The translations under genes were made by a program, and so were the position numbers. A model generated the notes under the pieces. It saw only the letters and a list, made by a program, of their open reading frames with translations. It made no database searches and was not told where the DNA came from. From DASRDS01 sp035570055 (lineage in GTDB: Bacteria; Gemmatimonadota; Gemmatimonadetes; Gemmatimonadales; Gemmatimonadaceae), in the NCBI GenBank assembly GCA_035570055.1, contig DATMLM010000096.1:1-64000 (forward strand): DNA of 64,000 nt. Direction: 5' to 3'. Below are positions 41,738 through 49,404 of this stretch, piece by piece. How positions within the stretch are numbered: the stretch's first letter is position 1; each line of letters opens with the position of its first letter.

Positions 41738-42261
41738 TGCAAGTACCGCGGCGGAATCGCGGTCCCACGGTGCTCGTTGTCCCAATACATCGTGACGATG
41801 TACCAGCGCTTGCCATCGTTGAACAACTGAGCGCTGTAGATGCCCCGCGACTTTGGCTTCGCGTCATCGGCCGCGTCCATTACGCCGTACGTGCTGAATA
41901 GCTGCGTGATCGCGCCGAACGTCTCGACGGAGTGGCTGCTGATCTCTTGCTCGTAGAACGCGTTCTTCGCGAAATACGGACCGAGCTTTTGGGCGAACTC
42001 CTGGGGAGTCATCACCGTGGTATGCGGAGTGCTATCCGGGGCAGCGCGGCTGGTCTGGATCAGCCTCCCGCCCGGCATCCAGAGCGAGTAGAATCGGTTC
42101 CAGTCGCGGTCGCCCGCGGGCCCCGAGATCACGTCGTAGTAGGCGTGCATGATCGCGTTTATCGAGCCGACATCGGCGGCCGCGGCCGGCGGTGGGCTCT
42201 GCGCTTGGCAAGGAGCCAGCGCAATGAGCGAAGCGGCGGTAGTCCATCGCAGGAGTGACAT
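41734..42261 (-). CDS. Exported NTF2/SnoaL-like protein
   Basis: 175 residues with a signal peptide (MSLLRWTTAASLIALAPCQA). The mature part looks like an NTF2/SnoaL cone fold: DVGSINAIMHAYYDVISGPA, DRDWNRFYSLWMPGGRLI, TPQEFAQKLGPYFAKNAFYE, SGVMDAADD-like turn and KRWYIVTMYWDNE. Such proteins may bind or isomerise small molecules; no catalytic residue can be named. GAGG lies 7 nt upstream of ATG 42261. It lies 9 nt after the second RidA and overlaps the permease by ATGA. Confidence 0.85.
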   Translation of the reverse strand: MSLLRWTTAASLIALAPCQAQSPPPAAAADVGSINAIMHAYYDVISGPAGDRDWNRFYSLWMPGGRLIQTSRAAPDSTPHTTVMTPQEFAQKLGPYFAKNAFYEQEISSHSVETFGAITQLFSTYGVMDAADDAKPKSRGIYSAQLFNDGKRWYIVTMYWDNEHRGTAIPPRYLQ

Positions 42262-42270
42262 GGTTGGCCT

Positions 42271-42720
42271 CTACTTTGAACGCACGGCGATGAGGTCGAT
42301 TTCTAGCAAAGCACCGCGCCTGGCAGCGGGCAGAACCACCTGCAGTGTGGTGTGTGCGGGCTTGTTCGGTTGGTCGCCGAAGAATTGGGCGTATGCGGCT
42401 CGATATCCCTCATATCCGGCTACGCTTCCGATGTAGGCATGAATCATCACTACATCGTCCAGCGTCAGTTTCTGCGCTTCGAGGAACTCTTGAAGACTTT
42501 TGAAAACACCCATGCTTTGTGACTTGAGATCGGTGTGTGTCTCCAAGTCCGGGTCGAGCCACCCACTCACGAACAGCAGGTTCCCGGCCCATACTGCCCC
42601 CGACACATCTGGCAGGATACCCTGCGCCGCCGGGAGGGGAATTTGTTTTCTATCTTGCGCTGATGCGGTCAGGGGACCTATCAGTGCGATGGCCACGAGG
42701 GCGAGATGCACAACTCTCAT
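42271..42720 (-). CDS. Exported RidA-family protein with active-site Arg replaced by His
   Basis: 149 residues with a signal peptide (VVHLALVAIALIGPLTASAQ). It is a paralogue of the RidA at 18126-18590 (shared SGAVWAGNLLFVSGWLDPDL-type core, NKPA-TTLQVVLPA, GALLEIDLIAV). The arginine that RidA uses for substrate carboxylate binding is His here (H123 in PAHTTLQV), so imine hydrolysis may be lost or altered. The start at 42720 puts the signal peptide first; an in-frame ATG at 42747 has no ribosome binding site either. It leads the operon RidA2, NTF2-like, ADOP permease. Confidence 0.82.
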   Translation of the reverse strand: MRVVHLALVAIALIGPLTASAQDRKQIPLPAAQGILPDVSGAVWAGNLLFVSGWLDPDLETHTDLKSQSMGVFKSLQEFLEAQKLTLDDVVMIHAYIGSVAGYEGYRAAYAQFFGDQPNKPAHTTLQVVLPAARRGALLEIDLIAVRSK

Positions 42721-42814
42721 ACGGCCAATGTAGAATTCGACCGGCATGCAGAAAGAGGCGAACCGATCACATTAGAGGATTGTCATCTCTCTCTCATAAT
42801 CGCAGGGTTAGAGC

Positions 42815-43489
42815 ATGCAGGTTCTGGTGGTAGAAGATGATCGCAACTTGCGGCGGTTCTTGATCAAAGCCCTTCGCGAGGAGGGCTATGGCGCGGTCGA
42901 AGCCGAGTCAGGTGATCGCGCGTTGGAGCGTGCGATCGGCGCCAGCTTTAGCTGCATCATTCTCGACGTCATGCTTCCTGGCCTCGACGGCTTCCAGATC
43001 GTCACCGAGCTCCGGTCCCGGCGCGTGTTCACGCCGGTGCTCATGTTGACCGCGCGGGACGAGTTGGAGTCGCGCGTGCGAGGTCTGGAGGGCGGCGCCG
43101 ACGATTACCTGACCAAGCCGTTCGACTTGGCGGAGCTGCTCGCGCGGGTGCACGCGTTGATTCGTCGCGCGGAGTTCCGCTACCAGGATGCGACCCTGAG
43201 CGTCGGGAGCCTGACGCTGGATCCAGTGACCCGGCAGGTCACGCAGGGCGGGCGCCGGGTGGATCTCAGCGCGCGCGAGTTCGCGTTATTGGAGTTCCTC
43301 ATGCGGAACGTGGGCCGGACGGTCTCTCGGTCTCGCATCGCTGAGGCAGTGTGGAACTACCAGTTCGACCCTGAAACCAACGTCGTCGACGTGTACGTGA
43401 ATTATCTGCGCAAGAAACTCTCCTTCGAAAAACGGACCTCCCTGATCCAAACGGTGCGGGGCACCGGCTACCGGCTCGATCCGCCGTGA
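42815..43489 (+). CDS. OmpR-family response regulator
   Basis: 224 residues: receiver (MQVLVVEDDRNLRRFLIKAL; phosphorylation site D51, lysine in YLTKPFDLAEL) and C-terminal winged helix (about 128-222; LSAREFALLEFLMRNVGRTV, VDVYVNYLRKKL, TVRGTGYRL). The stop overlaps the kinase start (GTGA at 43486-43489). CATAAT at 42795-42800 may be the -10 box. Targets are unknown; the divergent RidA2/NTF2/ADOP operon is the nearest. Confidence 0.93.
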   Translation: MQVLVVEDDRNLRRFLIKALREEGYGAVEAESGDRALERAIGASFSCIILDVMLPGLDGFQIVTELRSRRVFTPVLMLTARDELESRVRGLEGGADDYLTKPFDLAELLARVHALIRRAEFRYQDATLSVGSLTLDPVTRQVTQGGRRVDLSAREFALLEFLMRNVGRTVSRSRIAEAVWNYQFDPETNVVDVYVNYLRKKLSFEKRTSLIQTVRGTGYRLDPP

Positions 43490-44895
43490 CCGAGCCGCGT
43501 CTCGCCACCGTTCTCACGAGGCGTACCCAACGCGTCGCGTGGACCGCGCTCTCGGGCTTCGCGCTCCTGATGATCGCGGCCTTTGCTGTTGCGAGTGAAG
43601 TGGCGCTGCGCGGTACGGCGCGGCATTCCGCCGCGGTGATTGGTGCGCTGCTCGAAGATTACACGGACTCCACGCGCGGACCCGGTGGCGTGATGCCCGC
43701 GACGCTGGCCGAGGGGCTCCTGAGCATGGGCGGACAGGTCCTGATTACGCGAACGACCACCAGCGCGGGCGGCCTGTCACAGGTCTACTTTGTGAGCCCG
43801 GGGATGCCCCAGATGCGCCTTGAAGGCCTCCCCGCAAGCGCGTCGCCCGAGCAGGTCCGCCGGATTCTGGTCGACGCCATCACACGGCGCTCACGGTGGC
43901 GGTTCGATCTGCTTCAGCGAGCGGAGGGCCCCTACGACATCTACATCGTCGCCAGCCGTGATCCCTATCTCATTGGACTCGCCGCGCTGGTCGGTGCGGT
44001 TGCCGTGCTGCTTCCGCTTGCGGCGCTCGGCGCCGGCCGCGGCGCGCGCCAGGCGGTGGCCGCGACGCTTGGCCCGCTCGAGCGTGTCACGGCGGACACG
44101 CAGGCCATCAGCCCGGCGGATCTTGGGACCAGGATCGCAAGTCCCACGGGCCAGGCCGAGGTGACGGCGCTGGCGGACAGCATGAACCGGATGCTGGACC
44201 GCGTCGACCGCGCGCATCGGGCACTCAAAGCGTTCACGGCCGACGCCAGCCACGAGCTCCGAACGCCGCTGACGCTCGTACGGGCGCAGGCGCAGTGGGC
44301 GCTGGCCCACCAGCGGGAAGAGGCGGAAGTGCGTGACGCGCTGATGGCCATCGAACGCGAAGTCGAACGGACCACCAAGATGGTGGAAGAGCTGTTGCTC
44401 ATCGCCCGCGGCGAGAATCGACAACTGACACTCGCGCGCGTTCCGTTCGACCTCGGAGCCATCGTCGACGAGGTCAGAGAGATCACCGAGGTGATGGCGA
44501 TAGACAAAAAGCTCGCGGTGCGCGCCGAGCCGGCCGAACCGGTGTGGGCTTTGGGAGACGCCGATCGCACGCGGCACATCCTCCTGAACCTGGCGACCAA
44601 CGCGGTGCGCTACACACTCCAAGGCGGGATTAGTTTCCGCCTCCTGAAAAACGGAAGCATGGTCGGCGTGTCCGTTCAAGACACCGGACCAGGGATCGGG
44701 CCTGAGCATCTCGAGCTGGTCTTCGACCGATTTTTCCGGATCGAGCAGTCACGCAGCCGTGAGCTTGGCGGCATCGGACTCGGTCTCGCCATCGCCAGAC
44801 TGCTTGCCGAGCTTCAGCAAGGCCGGGTCACGGTCGAGAGCACGCTTGGAGACGGAAGCGTGTTCACCCTCTGGCTCCCTGCATCGACGACCTAA
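43486..44895 (+). CDS. HisKA sensor histidine kinase
   Basis: 469 residues, GTG start. Membrane segments at about 19-40 and 163-184 enclose a periplasmic loop of about 120 residues. A HAMP-like linker leads to HisKA with H256 in DASHELRTPLTLVRAQAQ, then the ATPase domain (NLATNAVRYT, DTGPGIGPEHLELVFDRFFR, GIGLGLAIARLLAE). It is coupled to the upstream OmpR regulator by GTGA. It ends 6 nt before the convergent metallo-beta-lactamase gene. Confidence 0.92.
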   Translation: MTEPRLATVLTRRTQRVAWTALSGFALLMIAAFAVASEVALRGTARHSAAVIGALLEDYTDSTRGPGGVMPATLAEGLLSMGGQVLITRTTTSAGGLSQVYFVSPGMPQMRLEGLPASASPEQVRRILVDAITRRSRWRFDLLQRAEGPYDIYIVASRDPYLIGLAALVGAVAVLLPLAALGAGRGARQAVAATLGPLERVTADTQAISPADLGTRIASPTGQAEVTALADSMNRMLDRVDRAHRALKAFTADASHELRTPLTLVRAQAQWALAHQREEAEVRDALMAIEREVERTTKMVEELLLIARGENRQLTLARVPFDLGAIVDEVREITEVMAIDKKLAVRAEPAEPVWALGDADRTRHILLNLATNAVRYTLQGGISFRLLKNGSMVGVSVQDTGPGIGPEHLELVFDRFFRIEQSRSRELGGIGLGLAIARLLAELQQGRVTVESTLGDGSVFTLWLPASTT

Positions 44896-44901
44896 CCTGC
44901 T

Positions 44902-45942
44902 CTAGAACGACTCGACCCGCAACTCGTCGAACGCGTGGGGGATGGCGGGGATGAGGAAGTAGTTCTTGAACGCCCATTGCCGGGCGGGATCGTTCCCCGC
45001 CAGCTCGGCCGCGAACTGTGAGAGGTCGACATGCTGGGTCACGGAGTCGACCTGATTGGCTTCGGTGAATCCGGCGTGCATGGCCGAACGCACCTGCGAG
45101 AGCAGGGTGTCGATCAGGGCCTTTTCGGAGCGGACGTAGTCCCAAGATGAGAGCACGGGTCCGTGGCCCGGGACGATCGCCTTGACGCCGTTCATCGCCA
45201 TGAGCCGCGCGAGCGACTCGCTCCACTCCCGAAAGTGGGAGGTAAACGCGTACGGGACCGGGGCGACCACGAGGTCGCCGGTGACGAGTACGCCCTGCTC
45301 GGGGATGAGCGCGACGACATCGCCTGTGGTATGTCCCACGTACTTGCGGAGCTGGACGTGCCGGTCGCCGAGGTCGAGATCCATCTCGACCTCGAACGTG
45401 AGCGTGGGCTGCACGAGGTGTGTCTCGCGCCAGACAGGCCATTCCCGAGTCGCCTTGTCCAACGCCTCGAGCACGTGCGCGGCCTCGTACGGCGTGGCGT
45501 GTGACTGGAGGGTCTGCTTGCGGGCGGCGGCCACGTTATTCGGGTTGAGCGCTTGTTGTTGAGCGAGAGTGGACGGATTGCGCCATATCGAAAGGTCCCG
45601 AGTCTCGCCGCTCGCAATGATCTCGACACCGGGGAATTGGTCGGCATATACCTGATTCCCTGACATGTGGTCGAGGTGCCAGTGCGTGTTGACGACATAC
45701 CTGACGGGCAGCGAGGTCTTGCTCTGGATCCAACGCAGGTGCTCACGCGACAAGCGCACACTCGGGGCGTCGACGACCAGTACGGCCTTCGACCCGATGA
45801 TCACGGTAGCATTCCCGTCGGGGAGACCGTCGGTCGTGTTGTTCGGCGTGAACGCGAAGATGCCGGGCGCGACCTCTGTCGGCGCTTGGGCGCGGAGGAG
45901 CGGTGCGGCGAGTATGACTGCGATCAGCACCTGTCTATTCAC
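44902..45942 (-). CDS. Secreted metallo-beta-lactamase-fold hydrolase
   Basis: 346 residues with a signal peptide (RQVLIAVILAAPLLRAQA). The zinc motif is H87-W-H89-L-D91-H92 in VVNTHWHLDHMSG; the later metal ligands are in YVGHTTGDVV and AIVPGHGP. The family includes lactamases, glyoxalases and lactonases; the substrate cannot be chosen. The start is either GTG 45942 or TTG 45948 and neither has a clear ribosome binding site. It overlaps the upstream gene's stop by 8 nt, so they are co-transcribed. Confidence 0.86.
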   Translation of the reverse strand: MNRQVLIAVILAAPLLRAQAPTEVAPGIFAFTPNNTTDGLPDGNATVIIGSKAVLVVDAPSVRLSREHLRWIQSKTSLPVRYVVNTHWHLDHMSGNQVYADQFPGVEIIASGETRDLSIWRNPSTLAQQQALNPNNVAAARKQTLQSHATPYEAAHVLEALDKATREWPVWRETHLVQPTLTFEVEMDLDLGDRHVQLRKYVGHTTGDVVALIPEQGVLVTGDLVVAPVPYAFTSHFREWSESLARLMAMNGVKAIVPGHGPVLSSWDYVRSEKALIDTLLSQVRSAMHAGFTEANQVDSVTQHVDLSQFAAELAGNDPARQWAFKNYFLIPAIPHAFDELRVESF

Positions 45943-46660
45943 GCTCAAATACCAGAACCGTGGGCTTGCTCTGATCTCCCTGGCGCGCGGTCATCGTCAA
46001 GGTTTTGAGATCTGGAGAAAGCTCAACCTGCTGGGTACTGGTGACCTTGCCTTGGGACTTGTCTGTTATTTCCAGACTGCGGTCGTTCACGCGCCGGGCT
46101 GACGATACAGAGTCTCTCCCGTCGAACGTGATCTGCTTCGCCAGTGTCAGTTCGCGACTCTCAAATGAGAGGCCGTCACCCTGGTAGGGCTGGATCGTGA
46201 GCTCGATCACCGTGCCCACTTCCTCCTTCACGCTATCCCATGTGCCCAGGAAACCTGAGCTCCCCGCCGTCCGCTCGTACGTGTAGTGCACGCTCAATGT
46301 CGAACCGTCGGGCCGATAGCCCGTAAAGGCATCGGTCAGCGTGTGGCCGTCGCCGGACAGCGTCCATTCCGCCGAGACCAGCAGGCGATCCCCTTGCTTG
46401 CGAACCATCTTCCAGTTGTTGCTGCCCTCGACCGTGATGGAGAAGGTGGTCCCCTGCAGGGCCGGGTGGTCACGCCCGTCGGCTACGATCGTATCGACTG
46501 CGCCAGGAGCAAAGGTGAGGGCGTATCGGTTTGGGCCCGCGACCGCGACGATCATTTCGTCGGGAAGTCTGCTTTTGGACGGATTCAGCCTCCACTTGCC
46601 GACGAAGGGATCGGCTCGGACAACGGTGAGCAGGCACAGCACGGACAGGCAGCGCAACAC
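45935..46660 (-). CDS. Secreted protein of unknown function (lipocalin-like pattern)
   Basis: 241 residues. The GTG at 46660 with GGAG 5 nt upstream gives a signal peptide (MLRCLSVLCLLTVVRADPF); the frame continues to 46813 but the extension is Arg-rich and overlaps the divergent kinase start. The mature protein opens with FVGKWRLNPSKS, then strands such as VSAEWTLSGDGHTLTDAF, GYRPDGSTLSVHYTYER and RSLEITDKSQGKVTSTQQVE. This resembles lipocalin-like/DUF families that measure residual mass change; no function is assigned. It precedes the metallo-beta-lactamase gene in one operon. Confidence 0.72.
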   Translation of the reverse strand: MLRCLSVLCLLTVVRADPFVGKWRLNPSKSRLPDEMIVAVAGPNRYALTFAPGAVDTIVADGRDHPALQGTTFSITVEGSNNWKMVRKQGDRLLVSAEWTLSGDGHTLTDAFTGYRPDGSTLSVHYTYERTAGSSGFLGTWDSVKEEVGTVIELTIQPYQGDGLSFESRELTLAKQITFDGRDSVSSARRVNDRSLEITDKSQGKVTSTQQVELSPDLKTLTMTARQGDQSKPTVLVFERE

Positions 46661-46806
46661 GTGGGCTCCGATGAGAGGTGGGCGAGCGCACACTGGGGCC
46701 GATTGCGTGCGTGTGGCAACGGATCCGGCGCGAGACGCAAAATTCGGCCGCCGACCCGCAAGAAATGCCAGCCGGCGTCTGCCGTCGTTAAGTTCGAGTG
46801 GCATAT

Positions 46807-47913
46807 ATGGCAATGCGGCCTCGCGTCGGATCAGATGTGATCGTTGCGATTGGCGCGGGGATTGTCGGCGTCGTGCTGCTCACGTTGCTGCAGTCCACCC
46901 AAAGCGCCGTCTCGGCTGCCTGGGCGCCGCACGTCCCGCTGATCCGAGTGGTCCGAGGGTCGCTCATTTTCTGGTCGTCCTGGGTGCTGTTGGCTCCCGC
47001 CATCGCGATGCTCGGTCGGCACTGGCGCTTGGAGAGCGGTCACCTGGTGCGTCGGTCACCAGTCTGGATCGCGGCCGCGGCCCTGGCCGGCGTGGTGAGC
47101 GCGGCCGTCATGACCGCGCTCAGTCGACTGTTCGGCGTACCGCTCATGCTCGCGCGGCCGGCAGGCTCGCACTCTTTTGTGAGCGACGTGTGGAACGCCT
47201 TCACCCAGACCTTTGCTGCCACCACACTCGTCTTTGCGATCGGCGTACTGCTCTATCATGCACTCATCTACTACGGCGCCTATCGCGATCGGGGCCGGCG
47301 GGAGGCGGCATTGGAGGCCGAGCTGGCCCGTTTTCGACTCCATGTGCTGCAGCGGCAGTTGCAACCCCACTTTCTCTTCAACGCGCTGCACACCGTATCG
47401 GCGCTGATGGCTGAAGACGTGGCGTCCGCGCGCCGGGTGTTGGCCGAGCTCGGGGATCTGCTACGAGTGGCCTTGGATCGGATGGACGAGCACGAGATCC
47501 CGCTCGAGCGGGAGATCGAGTTTCTGCGACGGTATGTCGCGATCCAGACCGCTCGCTTCGGCGACCGCTTGACGGTCGAGTGGGCGATCGAGGACGCGGC
47601 CCGGTCGGCCCTCGTGCCGAGCATGATCTTGCAGCCGTGTGTGGAGAACGCGATCCAGCACGGCATCGAGCCGCTCGAGCGAGGGGGCCGCATCGCAATC
47701 GCGGCTCGCCTGGTGGGGCGATCGCTGCACATCGACATTGTCGACGACGGACGCGGCGCCCCTCCGCATCGGGGCGGCCAGGTGGCCGGACACGGCCTCA
47801 TGAGCGTGCGGGAGCGTCTTCGGGCGCAGTACGGCGAGCGGCACACGTTCGAGGCCGGGAACGCGCCGGGCGGCGGATTTCGCGTGGCGCTCGTGATCCC
47901 GGTTGATCGATGA
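46807..47913 (+). CDS. LytS/YehU-type sensor histidine kinase
   Basis: 368 residues with about four membrane segments (10-30, 48-70, 84-106, 134-152). The kinase part has H188 in LQPHFLFNALHTVSALMAED, followed by ILQPCVENAIQHGIEPLERG and GHGLMSVRERL. No external sensor domain is seen. The start is uncertain: GTG 46798, ATG 46807 or ATG 46813, none with a good Shine-Dalgarno. It overlaps the LytTR regulator by ATGA. The divergent neighbour is the secreted protein at 45935. Confidence 0.9.
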   Translation: MAMRPRVGSDVIVAIGAGIVGVVLLTLLQSTQSAVSAAWAPHVPLIRVVRGSLIFWSSWVLLAPAIAMLGRHWRLESGHLVRRSPVWIAAAALAGVVSAAVMTALSRLFGVPLMLARPAGSHSFVSDVWNAFTQTFAATTLVFAIGVLLYHALIYYGAYRDRGRREAALEAELARFRLHVLQRQLQPHFLFNALHTVSALMAEDVASARRVLAELGDLLRVALDRMDEHEIPLEREIEFLRRYVAIQTARFGDRLTVEWAIEDAARSALVPSMILQPCVENAIQHGIEPLERGGRIAIAARLVGRSLHIDIVDDGRGAPPHRGGQVAGHGLMSVRERLRAQYGERHTFEAGNAPGGGFRVALVIPVDR

Positions 47914-48683
47914 CCGTGCGCTGCCGAGTGTTGGTCGTCGATGACGAGGCGCCGGCCCGCCGCCTGGCGAGTTCGCTGCTCTTGCGGATGGAGGACGTCG
48001 AAGTCATCGGTGATGCGGCGAGCGGCCAGACCGCGGTCGAGGCGATCCGACACCTCCGTCCCGACATCGTCTTGCTCGATGTGCAGATGCCCGGGCTCGA
48101 CGGCTTCGACGTCATTGGCGCCGTCGGTGCCGCGAACATGCCGGTGGTCGTGTTCGTGACGGCCTACGAGCGGTATGCGATCAAGGCGTTCGACGTCCAT
48201 GCCGTCGATTACCTGGTGAAGCCGTTTGACGACGAGCGATTTCGGACGGCGATCGAGCGCGCCGTGACCCGCGTCCGCGGCGGTCGGTCGCCGGAGCTGT
48301 CCGCGCGGCTCGATGCACTACTCGAGCAGTTGGCGCGCGGTCGCGCTCCCGACCACATCGCATTGAAGGTCGACGGCCGGCACCTGATGATCGGCGCCGA
48401 CGACATCGAGCACATCGAGGTATCGGACAAGGTCTTGCTCGTCCACACCGGCGAGCAGGTGTACCAGGTGCGGGAGACGTTGAACGCGATCGAGCGCCGG
48501 TTGCACGGTCCACCCTTCGTGCGGATCCATCGATCGGTGATCGTGAACATCGGCCGCGTCAAAGAGATCCAGCCCTGGTTTCAGGGCGACTATGTGCTGA
48601 TTCTGCACAACGGCAAGCGATTGATATCGGGTCGTGCGTACCGCGATGTCGTCCGGAAGCTCCTCGCGCGATCCGGTGTCTAA
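47910..48683 (+). CDS. LytTR-family response regulator
   Basis: 257 residues: receiver with D57 (VLLDVQMPGLDGF) and the lysine in YLVKPFDDERF, then a LytTR domain (about 145-255; GRHLMIGADDIEHIEVSDKV, FVRIHRSVIVNIGRVKEIQP). It is followed 50 bp later by the broken ADOP gene and then an intact ADOP permease, so this pair probably controls permease expression. Same design as the pair at 24137-25869. Confidence 0.92.
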   Translation: MTVRCRVLVVDDEAPARRLASSLLLRMEDVEVIGDAASGQTAVEAIRHLRPDIVLLDVQMPGLDGFDVIGAVGAANMPVVVFVTAYERYAIKAFDVHAVDYLVKPFDDERFRTAIERAVTRVRGGRSPELSARLDALLEQLARGRAPDHIALKVDGRHLMIGADDIEHIEVSDKVLLVHTGEQVYQVRETLNAIERRLHGPPFVRIHRSVIVNIGRVKEIQPWFQGDYVLILHNGKRLISGRAYRDVVRKLLARSGV

Positions 48684-48733
48684 GGACACGCGTACTTGCA
48701 GTCGATCTGACGGCGAGGCAGGTTTGTTGGGGC

Positions 48734-49367
48734 ATGACTGTCGATCGTGCGCAACGACTCAGCCCCATCGAGCGCCTTGGCCAGTGGGGCCAGGACATCC
48801 GCTTCGCGGTTCGCCAGCTGAGAAAGCGAGTCGGCTTTACCGCACTTGCCGTCACCACGCTCGCGCTCGGGATCGGCGCCAATACGGCGATCTTCACCGT
48901 CGTGCATCGCGTGCTCCTCGCCCCGTTGCCATATCCCGGCGGCGACCGAATCGTGATGCTGATCATGGAGCACAAGGACGGCACGCGGGACGGTCCTGAT
49001 TCCGCGGGCGTGGTCGCGTGGCGCGATCGCGCGAGAACCATCGAGACGATGGCGGGCGTGGACGTTCCCGCGATGGCGACGCAGGACACCACTGCCCAGG
49101 ACACCATCGCGGCGTTCCTTACCGCCAACTATCTCCGGATGCTGGGCGTGCATCCCGTGCTGGGGCGGGAATTCTCGGCGGCAGACGAGCGGCCGGGATC
49201 GGGGGTCGCCATGATCACATATGGATTGTGGCGCCGTTCGTATGGTGGGCGCCCGGATGCCCTCGGATCGACGATTCGCGTCCACGGTCAGCCGTACGTG
49301 ATCGTCGGCGTCACGCCCGCGGCGGGTGCTGCGCAGTGATCCGACCGACGCGCTCCGGAGCGATTGA
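48734..49367 (+). pseudogene. ADOP permease with large internal deletion
   Basis: The first 195 residues are a normal ADOP N-terminus: IRFAVRQLRKRVGFTALAVT, LALGIGANTAIFTVVHRVLL, then the periplasmic core up to RVHGQPYVIVGVTP. The frame then ends at 49339. In the +1 frame the DNA reads RVLRSDPTDALRSD and a stop (49365-49367), which matches the usual C-terminus of ADOP permeases. So about 600 residues have been deleted together with a frame change. It may still express a 201-residue product. A GGGG ribosome binding site sits just before ATG 48734. Confidence 0.75.
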
Positions 49368-49404
49368 CGGCGAGCATGCGCGCGCTCTTGATCTAGGAGA
49401 TTCG

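Noticed and set aside
44902..45942. A carbapenemase-type metallo-beta-lactamase
   Set aside because: The HxHxDH motif is shared by many hydrolase families, and the length and surrounding genes do not suggest a resistance determinant.
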